A stretch of 26,140 nucleotides of DNA from Comamonadaceae bacterium. GTDB taxonomy: Bacteria > Pseudomonadota > Gammaproteobacteria > Burkholderiales > Burkholderiaceae. Positions 1-7,459 of this stretch are shown here, piece by piece. The stretch spans positions 1 through 26,140 of the forward strand of contig CANCGU010000009.1 of assembly GCA_947377705.1 (NCBI GenBank), written 5' to 3'. Both the position numbers and the translations under genes were made by a program. Below the pieces are notes generated by a model, which was given only the letters and a program-made list of their open reading frames with translations, was not told where the DNA came from and did no database searches. Numbering within the stretch: position 1 is the stretch's first letter; each line of letters opens with the position of its first letter.

Positions 1-168
1 CTGCATGAGGATTTAGCGTATGCCAGCTTAGAGGCTTTGAAAACGCCACGTTCTGAAGCCCGATCGCAGGCCTTGTTGTTCAGTTGGGATGAGTCGACGC
101 GTTTGTTTGAGCAACATTTGGTGCCAATTCAACGCGTTGCCCGCAAACCCACTGAGGTTTATCCGTGA
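1..168 (+). CDS. C-terminal end of a probable glycosyltransferase (5' truncated by window)
   Basis: Frame 1 is open from the first base to a TGA at 166-168 and gives 55 residues. The visible tail contains the segment ALLFSWDESTRLFEQHLVP, a pattern of the kind found at the C-terminus of GT4-type (group 1) glycosyltransferases, where a small-residue/aromatic segment is followed by SW, a short helix and a terminal LVP-like stretch. No catalytic motif is visible because the body of the gene lies to the left of the window. It reads in the same direction as ugd, 96 bases upstream of it, which fits a cell-surface polysaccharide or glycolipid locus. That the frame is a gene end is fairly safe; the family call is an inference from a short tail. 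Confidence 0.5.
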   Translation: MHEDLAYASLEALKTPRSEARSQALLFSWDESTRLFEQHLVPIQRVARKPTEVYP

Positions 169-197
169 CTCTGCTGCATTTTTTTTGCGTCACTAAA

Positions 198-226
198 TTG
201 ACTTGATTTCTTCTTATTCCTTTCAT
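198..226 (+). promoter_or_regulatory. Candidate sigma70 promoter for ugd
   Basis: TTGACT at 198-203 and TTTCAT at 221-226 are separated by 17 bases, giving 5/6 and 4/6 matches to the -35 and -10 consensus. It lies in the 96-base gap between the glycosyltransferase tail and ugd and would give a leader of about 30 bases. No clear terminator hairpin was seen in this gap, so read-through from upstream is also possible. Confidence 0.35.
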
Positions 227-264
227 CATGTTCTGCAACGATGCGTCAATTCAGGAGGAAATTT

Positions 265-1686
265 ATGCGAGTCACAGTCATCGGGTCGGGTTATGTGGGG
301 TTGGTCACGGGTGCATGTTTGTCTGACCTAGGTTTTAAAGTGGTGTGTCTTGATAAGGACGAACAAAAAATCAAGTTGCTGAATGCGGGTGAGGTACCGA
401 TTTATGAGCCTGGCTTGAAAGAGCTGCTCTCGCGCAACCATTCAGAGGGGCGAATTCGTTTCACCAGTGATGCGCAGGAAGCCATCGAGCATGGCGATAT
501 TTTGTTCATCGCGGTAGGTACGCCAGCACAAGAGGACGGCTCTGCTGACTTGGGTCATGTGTTGTCGGTCGCCTCTATGGTGGGGCGCAACCTGAAAGAT
601 TTCAAACTCATCGTGAATAAGTCCACCGTACCCGTTGGCACCGCTGACCGTGTGCGTGCTGCGGTGACGCACGAGTTGACACAACGCGGCATGTCGACCG
701 AGATGTTTGATGTGGTTTCCAATCCAGAGTTTTTGAAGGAGGGCGCTGCGATTGATGACTTCATGCGCCCAGATCGCATCGTGGTGGGCATTGACGATGG
801 CATTCACCATGAAAAAAGCCAACGCATGATGGGCGACTTGTACGCCAGCTTTAACCGCCACCATTCACGCACGGTGTGGATGGATGTGCGCAGCGCTGAG
901 TTGACCAAGTATGCGGCCAACGCCATGTTGGCCACGCGCATTTCATTCATGAATGAAATTGCCAACTTGGCTGACGCACTGGGCGCCGATGTGGACCATA
1001 TCCGCCGTGGCATTGGCGCAGACAACCGCATTGGGTACAGCTTCTTGTATGCCGGTTGCGGCTATGGCGGTAGTTGTTTTCCCAAAGATACGCAAGCCTT
1101 GGTCAACACTGCGCTGGCAAACGGCCAGCACATGCGTGTGGTCAGTGCAACCGAACAAGTGAATGAGGGTCAAAAGACCTTGTTGGTGGACCGTCTGGTT
1201 AAGCGTTTAGGTGATGACTTGACGGGGCGAAAAATTGCAGTGTGGGGCTTGGCATTCAAACCTAATACCGATGACATGCGCGAAGCACCTAGCCGTGTGG
1301 TGATCAAAAGCTTGTTGGCGCGTGGTGCTCATGTGACTGCATATGATCCCGTGGCTGGACATGAAGCGATGGTGGCTTTGAAACTCGATTGCGCGGGACA
1401 AGAGGCGTTGTTGAAAAACTTCACCTTGGTGAATCATGACATGGATGCCTTGCATGGCGCGGATGCGTTGATGGTGTTGACCGAGTGGAAAAATTTTCAT
1501 AACCCAGACTTTCAAGCCATGAAGTTGAGCATGCGCACACCGTACATCTTGGATGGCCGCAATTTGTACAACCCCGATGCACTGGCAGATTTGGGAATTG
1601 CTTATCAAGGCGTGGGACGTCGCAATGAACTGATCAATCTCACGGTTGAGCCTGTTGTTTTGGAGACACCTGCACTCAATGCCTAA
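265..1686 (+). CDS. ugd: UDP-glucose 6-dehydrogenase
   Basis: Oxidises UDP-glucose to UDP-glucuronate with two NAD+ in the cytoplasm, supplying glucuronate for surface polysaccharide or glycolipid. The 473-residue product begins with MRVTVIGSGYVGLVTG, the Rossmann dinucleotide site of the family. It contains KSTVPVG (about residue 121), the helix NAMLATRISFMNEIAN, and YGGSCFPKD with the catalytic cysteine at residue 271. The C-terminal UDP-binding domain (WGLAFKPNTDDMREAPS) is complete, so length and motifs are normal. The start at 265 is chosen because AGGAGG at 253-258 sits six bases upstream; an in-frame ATG at 241 would place this ribosome binding site inside the gene. It overlaps lplT by 8 bases, so the two are probably cotranscribed. 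Very sure of the function. Confidence 0.95.
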   Translation: MRVTVIGSGYVGLVTGACLSDLGFKVVCLDKDEQKIKLLNAGEVPIYEPGLKELLSRNHSEGRIRFTSDAQEAIEHGDILFIAVGTPAQEDGSADLGHVLSVASMVGRNLKDFKLIVNKSTVPVGTADRVRAAVTHELTQRGMSTEMFDVVSNPEFLKEGAAIDDFMRPDRIVVGIDDGIHHEKSQRMMGDLYASFNRHHSRTVWMDVRSAELTKYAANAMLATRISFMNEIANLADALGADVDHIRRGIGADNRIGYSFLYAGCGYGGSCFPKDTQALVNTALANGQHMRVVSATEQVNEGQKTLLVDRLVKRLGDDLTGRKIAVWGLAFKPNTDDMREAPSRVVIKSLLARGAHVTAYDPVAGHEAMVALKLDCAGQEALLKNFTLVNHDMDALHGADALMVLTEWKNFHNPDFQAMKLSMRTPYILDGRNLYNPDALADLGIAYQGVGRRNELINLTVEPVVLETPALNA

Positions 1687-2884
1687 AGGCTTTTACTTTC
1701 TCATTGGTGCCCAATTTGCATCTGGACTTGCTGACAATGCGCTGCTGATTTTAGGAATTTATTTTCTCAAAGAGCAGGGCTATCCGGGGTGGTGGGCGCC
1801 GCTGCTGAAGTTCTCATTGACATTGGCCTACGTGCTCTTGGCTTCTGTGGTTGGGCCATTGGCCGATGCATTTTGTAAGAGCCGTTTGATGGCCTGCATG
1901 AACGCACTCAAGTTAGTTGGGGTGCTTCTCTTGCTGGTTGGCGTTCAGCCTTTGTGTGCCTTTGCATTGATTGGTTTGGCTGCCTCGGTGTATGCCCCTG
2001 CCAAGTATGGTTTAGCCACGGAGTCTGTGCCAGCTCGTTTGTTGGTTCGTGCCAATGCTTGGATCGAGGTATCCATGGTACTTTCGGTCATTTTTGGCAT
2101 TGCCTTGGGTGGCGCGCTGACGGGTCTTTCCGAGGTAAGCGTGCCTGTCGACTTTGTCATTCAGACACAAACATTACCCGCGATGTCGGTGGTCATTGGG
2201 GTGTATTTGATAGCCGGAGTTTTGAGTTTTCTACTTCAGCCCATGGGCAACCGTGCAGCGATCGTGCCTTTGACGCTGCACGCGATACGTGTCTCCACTT
2301 TTTGGAAATCCAATCAAAAGCTTTGGCGTGACCCTCTGGGTGGTGTGTCGTTGTACGTCACCACCTTGTATTGGGGGGTAGGTGCTGTGATGCAATTTGC
2401 CGTGTTGGTGTGGGCTCAAGGCTCGCTAGGAATGACGCTTAAGTTTGGCGCGTATTTGCAGGCTTTGGTGGCTGTCGGTGTTATTTTTGGCGCCTACATG
2501 GCTGGGCGGTCTTTCAAATTGCACGCTGCACGCCAAGTGCTTCCGTGGGGCCTGTTGCTCGCCGTTTTATTGCCAGTGATGGTCATCGTTTCTGACCTGT
2601 GGTTCGCAATTCCGCTCTTGCTGTGCGTTGGCGTGGCGGGAGGGATGTTGCTCGTGCCGATGAATGCACTGCTACAGCATAGAGGCATGCAAGTGCTCAG
2701 TTCGGGGCGATCCATTGCCGTGCAAGGCTTTAACGAAAACCTGTGTGTTTTGATGATGTTGGCGGCTTACAGTGTCTTGTTAGCGTTTGGCATGCCGTTG
2801 GCGTTCATCATGCTGCTATTGGCCGCCGTCTTGATTGCCGGTATCGCGCCATTGTGTTTGTTGCTTTGGCGTCAATTTCGTTAA
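1679..2884 (+). CDS. lplT: Lysophospholipid transporter LplT (MFS)
   Basis: An inner-membrane major-facilitator protein. E. coli LplT moves lysophospholipids, mainly lyso-PE, from the outer to the inner leaflet for re-acylation. The 401-residue product has the expected pattern of about 11-12 hydrophobic segments. It also carries hallmark stretches: GAQFASGLADNALLI near residue 10, VGPLADAF in the first loop, YAPAKYGLATE near 105, YWGVGAVMQF, and PMNALLQHRG near 335. The start at the ATG at 1679 fits the family N-terminus (MPKGFYFLIGAQF); a TTG 33 bases upstream would add an untypical extension inside ugd. A weak GGAG lies at 1662-1665. The gene starts inside the end of ugd, and its stop overlaps the convergent glycosyltransferase by 4 bases. 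In E. coli lplT is followed by aas, which re-acylates the lipid; no acyltransferase is present here. Confidence 0.9.
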   Translation: MPKGFYFLIGAQFASGLADNALLILGIYFLKEQGYPGWWAPLLKFSLTLAYVLLASVVGPLADAFCKSRLMACMNALKLVGVLLLLVGVQPLCAFALIGLAASVYAPAKYGLATESVPARLLVRANAWIEVSMVLSVIFGIALGGALTGLSEVSVPVDFVIQTQTLPAMSVVIGVYLIAGVLSFLLQPMGNRAAIVPLTLHAIRVSTFWKSNQKLWRDPLGGVSLYVTTLYWGVGAVMQFAVLVWAQGSLGMTLKFGAYLQALVAVGVIFGAYMAGRSFKLHAARQVLPWGLLLAVLLPVMVIVSDLWFAIPLLLCVGVAGGMLLVPMNALLQHRGMQVLSSGRSIAVQGFNENLCVLMMLAAYSVLLAFGMPLAFIMLLLAAVLIAGIAPLCLLLWRQFR

Positions 2885-4122
2885 TTACCCGATTCAATGG
2901 TGCGTTGGAAGATGGTTTCCATTTGAGCTGCAATTTCATCCCAACCTAGGTGTGCCACACTGGCACGTGTGAATTCACGCGCATGACTTAGCGTTGCCTG
3001 CTCACGGGTGATTGCTAAGGCACTGTTGATGTAAGTTTGTGGCTCATGGCTGTCAATCAGCCAGCCATTCTTGTTTGCTGTGATGAAGTCACTGGCTGCA
3101 GCGCAATCAAACGCCAACACCGGTGTTGCGCTAGCCAAGGCTTCTAAGGTGACGTTGCCAAATGTTTCCGTCAAGCTAGGAAACAGTAACAAATCAGCAC
3201 TCGCGTAAATCGTACTCAATTGCTCATGGCTGCACATGCCCATGAAGATGGCATCTGGGCATTTCGCCTCTGTGAAGGCGCGCATCGGACCGTCACCGAC
3301 AAAAACCATCTTCACGCGTCGACCTGCAGTGATAAGCGCTTGGTAGGTTTGAACGGTCAGTTCTAAATTCTTCTCAGCCGCCAATCGACCGACAGATAAA
3401 AGCACCATTGTTTCTGGCGTGACGCCCCAGCTGGCTCGCATCGCTTCACTGCGTTTGTTGGGATGAAACAATTGTGTGTCAACGCCACGTGCGACCACTT
3501 TGAGGTTTTTGAACCCCATGGCTTCTAATTGGTATTTCATGGCCTGCGTCGGCACCATGGTGAAGGCCGTGCGGTTGTGAAACTTGCGCAGATACGCCAC
3601 GATGGGTTTGCTGAGCCAGCCAACGCCATAGTGCTGGCAATAGCTGTGAAAGTTGGTGCGGAAATCTGAGGTCACGGGCAAGCGGAGAATTTGTGCCGCT
3701 TGCAGGGCTGACCAACTCAAAGGGCCTTCGGTGGCGATGTGTACCAAATCGGGCCGTTTGGTACTCCACGCTTTGATGAGGGCCTTCTTGCTGGGTAGGC
3801 CAAGCTTGAGCTGGGGGTATCGAGGAATCGGCAAACCACGCAACAACAATTCAGACCAGCCGATTTGTTCGTTGCCTTCATCGTGTTTGTCTTGGCGTGG
3901 ACGAATCAGCTGGATGGTGTGATGTCGCAGACCCAAATGCTGAATCAGTTTAGACAGTGTGACTGCCACGCCATTGACTTCAGGTGGCCATGTTTCAGTG
4001 ACCACCGCAATTCTTAAAAATTGCTGAACAGGTTCAAAATTTTCAACGGTGATTGGCGTGTTGGGTGATAGTTGCATGCCTATATGGTTGCTGTTGAATT
4101 TAACAACTTGATGACATGACAT
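2881..4122 (-). CDS. GT4 glycosyltransferase, lipid-glycosylating type (MgtA/SqdX/Agt-like)
   Basis: A 413-residue GT-B fold enzyme. The N-terminal half begins with RIAVVTETWPPEVNGVAVTL near residue 37, the acceptor-side loop of the family. The C-terminal half contains GRLAAEKNLEL, VFVGDGPM and PSLTETFGNVTLEALA, the donor-sugar E-x7-E region. This signature groups with GT4 enzymes such as corynebacterial MgtA, cyanobacterial SqdX and the rhizobial diacylglycerol transferase Agt, which put sugars on diacylglycerol lipids. The actual donor and acceptor cannot be read from sequence. Neighbouring ugd would supply UDP-glucuronate. No strong ribosome binding site precedes the ATG at 4122; an ATG at 4077 (codon 16) is an equally possible start because homology begins only at about residue 37. 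The 107-base gap to the divergent gene contains a Pho box that points the other way. Confidence 0.8.
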   Translation of the reverse strand: MSCHQVVKFNSNHIGMQLSPNTPITVENFEPVQQFLRIAVVTETWPPEVNGVAVTLSKLIQHLGLRHHTIQLIRPRQDKHDEGNEQIGWSELLLRGLPIPRYPQLKLGLPSKKALIKAWSTKRPDLVHIATEGPLSWSALQAAQILRLPVTSDFRTNFHSYCQHYGVGWLSKPIVAYLRKFHNRTAFTMVPTQAMKYQLEAMGFKNLKVVARGVDTQLFHPNKRSEAMRASWGVTPETMVLLSVGRLAAEKNLELTVQTYQALITAGRRVKMVFVGDGPMRAFTEAKCPDAIFMGMCSHEQLSTIYASADLLLFPSLTETFGNVTLEALASATPVLAFDCAAASDFITANKNGWLIDSHEPQTYINSALAITREQATLSHAREFTRASVAHLGWDEIAAQMETIFQRTIESGN

Positions 4123-4161
4123 GCGTTTGATGCTTTTATTTCATTTGTGCAAGTCTGTACT

Positions 4162-4195
4162 TTGTCATGGTTTTTTCATATGACAAGCCCATGAT
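4162..4195 (+). promoter_or_regulatory. Pho box and -10 element upstream of the Mpo1-like gene
   Basis: TTGTCAT (4162-4168), a 4-base spacer GGTT, and TTTTCAT (4173-4179) reproduce the PhoB box layout of two 7-mers like CTGTCAT at an 11-base period. CATGAT at 4190-4195 lies exactly 10 bases downstream, where the -10 element sits in PhoB-activated promoters. An ATGACAA at 4179-4185 makes the site partly symmetrical, so an effect on the divergent glycosyltransferase is possible but less well supported. Assigned by eye, not by a scored matrix. Confidence 0.6.
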
Positions 4196-4229
4196 TGACA
4201 GGTCTTGAAACACATGAGGAATATCAGAC

Positions 4230-4841
4230 GTGAAAAACTTTTTAGAAGCCTTGCGCATTCAGCGCTGGGATGACCATCGCTACTACCACCACTGCCGCAT
4301 CAATCAGTCATTGCACTTGCTCAGTGCGATTTGCTTTTTGATTTCGTATGCATTGCTGTTTGTGAATCCTGCATGGGCTGCATTGTTGGCGTGGTTGGTT
4401 TCTATGGTCGCCAGGCAGTCAGGCCATTTCTTTTTTGAGCCCTTAGGCTACGACCATGTGAACGATGCCAGTAACGAATTCAAAGAAGAAATCAAAGTAG
4501 GCTTTAACCTACGTCGCAAAGTGGTGTTACTCAGCCTTTGGGTGTTGTTGCCTTTGGTGATTTATTATTTTCCAGGCATGTTGAATGTGGTGCCACCGCA
4601 CGAAACTTGGTTCGAATTTTCGCAAGCTGTGGGCTACGCTTGGTTGTGCTTAGGCGTGGGCGGCCTGTTGTTCAGAACCATTCATCTTTGCTTCATCAAG
4701 GATGTTCAAACTGGCTTGGTTTGGATGACCAAAATTCTCACTGATCCATTTCACGACGTGTACCTTTATCACAAGGCGCCTTTGCAGTTGCTGCGTGGTG
4801 AACGCTTTGACCAAGAATTTCTAAACGCTAGCCACTCCTAA
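4230..4841 (+). CDS. Mpo1-like (DUF962-type) integral membrane protein
   Basis: A 203-residue membrane protein with about four hydrophobic segments (roughly 28-45, 47-62, 99-117 and 133-152). The N-terminal part carries a histidine pattern: H20, H21, N25 and H29, followed by Q63-S-G65-H66 and E70. This resembles the H-x3-N-x3-H and Q-x2-G-H-x3-E motifs of the Mpo1/DUF962 family, whose yeast member is an iron-dependent dioxygenase acting on 2-hydroxy fatty acids in the ER membrane. I infer a lipid-related role; the substrate is unknown, and the family match is by motif only. It starts with GTG at 4230, preceded by AGGA at 4217-4220 with nine bases spacing. A Pho box lies 50 bases upstream, suggesting induction on phosphate starvation, and a strong terminator follows. 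Confidence 0.6.
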   Translation: MKNFLEALRIQRWDDHRYYHHCRINQSLHLLSAICFLISYALLFVNPAWAALLAWLVSMVARQSGHFFFEPLGYDHVNDASNEFKEEIKVGFNLRRKVVLLSLWVLLPLVIYYFPGMLNVVPPHETWFEFSQAVGYAWLCLGVGGLLFRTIHLCFIKDVQTGLVWMTKILTDPFHDVYLYHKAPLQLLRGERFDQEFLNASHS

Positions 4842-4858
4842 GCGAGTGCCAGATGTGC

Positions 4859-4893
4859 AAGGCGTTCAGGTTGTCAGACCTGAACGCCTTTTT
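4859..4893 (+). terminator. Rho-independent terminator
   Basis: A perfect 12-bp inverted repeat (AAGGCGTTCAGG, 8-base loop, CCTGAACGCCTT) runs straight into TTTTT at 4889-4893. It sits 17 bases after the stop of the Mpo1-like gene and ends 3 bases before the stop of the convergent aminotransferase gene. The U-run supports plus-strand termination; on the minus strand the T-run is short, so it may work weakly in both directions. Confidence 0.9.
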
Positions 4894-4896
4894 GCT

Positions 4897-6528
4897 TTAT
4901 CTAAACAATGTTTCTTTCAAGATTTTGCGACGGATGTTTTTGTTGGTGAGCTCGGGTGAGTGCCACCACCAGCCGTCGTTCTTCATCTGTGTCGCAGCCA
5001 GAACAAATCGTTGCACCACAGCTTCAAAGTCATCGTCACTGTAGTTCAAACTGAAGATTAACCGACCAGTGCCTACCCAACTCAGCGCCAAACCGTGGAT
5101 TCGCAAGTAATACTGCAGCATCCAGTTGTACCGGCTGGCTTGTGTGTAGAACAAGGTCCACACGCTTGACATATTGGCTGCCTGCAAAGGAATGCCGTGC
5201 GTTTGCATGGTGACGTTGAAGACCTGCATGCGCGCGTTCCAGCGCTCATCAAGTCCTTCATAAATGGCTTTAATTTCTGGTGTTTCGATTTGATCCAAGA
5301 AGGCCGACATCGCCCCCATGACGACCGGGTGCTCTTTGAATGTGCCACGTGCAAAACAAATGTCAGCAGGGCGATTGGGGTGAAAGCGGTGCATCCATTC
5401 TTTTTTGCCACACACCACGCCCACAGGAAAGCCACCACCCAGTGTTTTTCCATAAGTCACCATGTCGGCGTGCACGCCAAAATATTCTTGTGCGCCTCCT
5501 CGTGCCAAGCGGAAGCCTAAAAACACTTCGTCAAAAATCAACACCACACCATTGTCGGTGCAAGCTTGGCGTAGCTTGTGCAGCCATTCGGTATAGGCTT
5601 GACGGTCATAGGCTGCCTTGCGGCTGCTATCGACCAAGGTGGTGTCGCCAGGTGCATTGACATTGGGGTGTAAGGCTTGCAGAGGATTGACCAACACGCA
5701 GGCAATGTCTTTGCGCGTGCGGATGACTTCCAAGCTGCGTTCGCTCATCTCGCTCAACGTATACGTCTCGCGTGGGGGCATGGGGTTACCGGGGCCAGGT
5801 TGCACGTCTTCCCACCAGCCGTGGTAAGCACCGCAAAAACGTACCAAGTTTTTGCGCTTGGTGTGGTATCTAGCCAAGCGCACCGCTTGCATGACTGCCT
5901 CTGTGCCCGACATGTGAAAGGACACCTCGTCCATACCTGAAATCTTTTTTAATCGTTCCGCGTTGCTTGCCACGCACGGGTGATAAGCACCAAGCGTCAG
6001 TCCTAAATCTTGTGTTTTGGCCATGCCATCGGCCATGGTCTTTTTGTAAAAATCAGTGCCAAACACATTGACGCCATAAGAGCCGGTCAGATCGTAAAAC
6101 GATTGACCATCTAAGTCGGTCACGTAAACGCCAGTGGCCGATTGCAAAAAGGATCCCACTTTCAAATGCGCTTGCACCAAGGGGCTGAATTGAAAGGGCA
6201 CACGATATGCCGATATGAATTGCATGTCCGAGATGTTTTCCCGGGCTGCTGCCGTGGCTTGAATGCTCAAGGGGTGACGCACCTTGAGTACCTCTGCGAT
6301 TTTAAAAAATGCTGTGCGACGTAAATTTTCGATTTCAAATGGCGCGTTGTCACATTTAAAGAACACTTGGTCGTCAAAATGGTAGCCGGGCAGCAGTCGG
6401 GCTAAACGTTTAGCCATGCGTGAATGACCCGCAAGCGAGGGGTGCTTGGCGCGTGAGAGTTGAAATCGTCGATAAATAGACGGTGCCAATGCGGCCAATG
6501 CGCCAAAACCCATCCAAGTTGTGTTCAC
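4897..6528 (-). CDS. Class III PLP aminotransferase (glutamate-semialdehyde aminomutase-like) with N-terminal extension
   Basis: A PLP enzyme of the class III family. Visible motifs are the phosphate-binding MSGTEAVMQAVRLAR, GAYHGWW, IFDEVFLGFR with the PLP-contacting Asp, and TYGKTLGGGFPVG with the Schiff-base lysine at residue 361. The fold resembles glutamate-1-semialdehyde 2,1-aminomutase. At 543 residues it is about 100 longer than HemL, because some 110 residues (FDDQVFFKCDNAPFEIENLRR and surroundings) precede the usual N-terminus, so a hemL role is unlikely and the substrate is unknown. The start is placed at GTG 6528, which has AAAGGA nine bases upstream; an in-frame TTG at 6579 lacks such a site. 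It is divergent from psd with a 55-base gap, which hints at a shared lipid or amino-head-group role, but this is inference. Confidence 0.75.
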   Translation of the reverse strand: MNTTWMGFGALAALAPSIYRRFQLSRAKHPSLAGHSRMAKRLARLLPGYHFDDQVFFKCDNAPFEIENLRRTAFFKIAEVLKVRHPLSIQATAAARENISDMQFISAYRVPFQFSPLVQAHLKVGSFLQSATGVYVTDLDGQSFYDLTGSYGVNVFGTDFYKKTMADGMAKTQDLGLTLGAYHPCVASNAERLKKISGMDEVSFHMSGTEAVMQAVRLARYHTKRKNLVRFCGAYHGWWEDVQPGPGNPMPPRETYTLSEMSERSLEVIRTRKDIACVLVNPLQALHPNVNAPGDTTLVDSSRKAAYDRQAYTEWLHKLRQACTDNGVVLIFDEVFLGFRLARGGAQEYFGVHADMVTYGKTLGGGFPVGVVCGKKEWMHRFHPNRPADICFARGTFKEHPVVMGAMSAFLDQIETPEIKAIYEGLDERWNARMQVFNVTMQTHGIPLQAANMSSVWTLFYTQASRYNWMLQYYLRIHGLALSWVGTGRLIFSLNYSDDDFEAVVQRFVLAATQMKNDGWWWHSPELTNKNIRRKILKETLFR

Positions 6529-6583
6529 AGCTGATTTCCTTTGTAAAAGATGCACCTTTGTATTTAAGTTAAGTGACAAGACG

Positions 6584-7459
6584 ATGAAGATTCGAAATAA
6601 ATTTCAAAATTGGCTCTTGCAAGAAGACCTGAATTTCCTGTTGACCAACCGTGTTCCACGCATCACGCTGACGCGGTTCATGGGGTGGTGGAGCCAGTTG
6701 CGTCATCCTTGGATCGTCAAAGGGTCAATTGGTGTTTGGCGATGGTTTACCGAGTTGGATTTAAGCGAAGCAAAGCATCAAAAATTTTCAAGTCTTCATG
6801 CGTGTTTCACGCGTGAATTGATGCCCGGTGTACGACCGATTGACCCAAACCCATCGGTGATGAGCTCGCCTTGTGATGCCCTCATTGGCGCTTGTGGCGA
6901 GATACGCCATGGCAGCGTGTATCAAGCCAAAGGCTTTCCGTACACATTAGAAAGTCTGTTGAGCGTCACAGAACTGAGTCAGCGCTGGCTTGATCTGCTT
7001 GAAGGTGGCCAATTCATCACCCTGCGCTTGACGAGCAGCATGTACCACCGATTTCACGCGCCTTGCCATGCGCATTTGAGTCATGTGACCTATATTTCAG
7101 GAGACACTTGGAATGTCAATCCTATTGCACTGACTCGTGTCAAAGAGTTGTTTTGTAAAAACGAGCGGGCAGTTTTGCAAATGAAAACGGCTGAAGGTGT
7201 GCCATTCTTGATCGTGCCCGTGGCCGCAGTTTTAGTGGCAAGTATGCGGTTTCATGCAGTCGATGTACTTTTGAATCTCCGCTACAAAGGGCCGAATGAA
7301 ATTGCATGTGACGCAGACTATGCCAAAGGCCAAGAGATGGGGTGGTTTGAACATGGTTCGACGATTTTGATGTTTGTACCTCCGGGGTTCACATGCGCTG
7401 AAGGTGTTGCAACTGGTCAAAAAATTCGGATGGGTGAGGCGCTTTTCAAACAGGAATAG
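6584..7459 (+). CDS. psd: Phosphatidylserine decarboxylase proenzyme
   Basis: Converts phosphatidylserine to phosphatidylethanolamine in the inner membrane. The proenzyme cleaves itself at a Ser that becomes the pyruvoyl cofactor. The 291-residue product shows SPCDALIG (equivalent of PVDG), QAKGFPYTLESLL, YHRFHAPC with the conserved histidines, SGDTWNVNP, KNERAV and, near the C-terminus, EHGST with the processing serine at residue 259. E. coli has LGST at this place, so His replaces Leu, while the Gly-Ser-Thr core is intact. Length is close to the family norm. The start at ATG 6584 agrees with the family N-terminus; an upstream in-frame ATG at 6521 would overlap the divergent gene. Its stop abuts the stop of the convergent CHAD gene with no gap. 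Confidence 0.88.
   Translation: MKIRNKFQNWLLQEDLNFLLTNRVPRITLTRFMGWWSQLRHPWIVKGSIGVWRWFTELDLSEAKHQKFSSLHACFTRELMPGVRPIDPNPSVMSSPCDALIGACGEIRHGSVYQAKGFPYTLESLLSVTELSQRWLDLLEGGQFITLRLTSSMYHRFHAPCHAHLSHVTYISGDTWNVNPIALTRVKELFCKNERAVLQMKTAEGVPFLIVPVAAVLVASMRFHAVDVLLNLRYKGPNEIACDADYAKGQEMGWFEHGSTILMFVPPGFTCAEGVATGQKIRMGEALFKQE

Noticed and set aside
169..200. Possible terminator after the glycosyltransferase tail (run of T at 180-186)
   Set aside because: The run of T is not preceded by a stable GC-rich hairpin; only a 5-bp GTGAC/GTCAC pairing that encloses the T-run is visible.
241..264. Upstream ATG for ugd at 241
   Set aside because: The AGGAGG at 253-258 would then be coding; the Rossmann motif begins directly after ATG 265.
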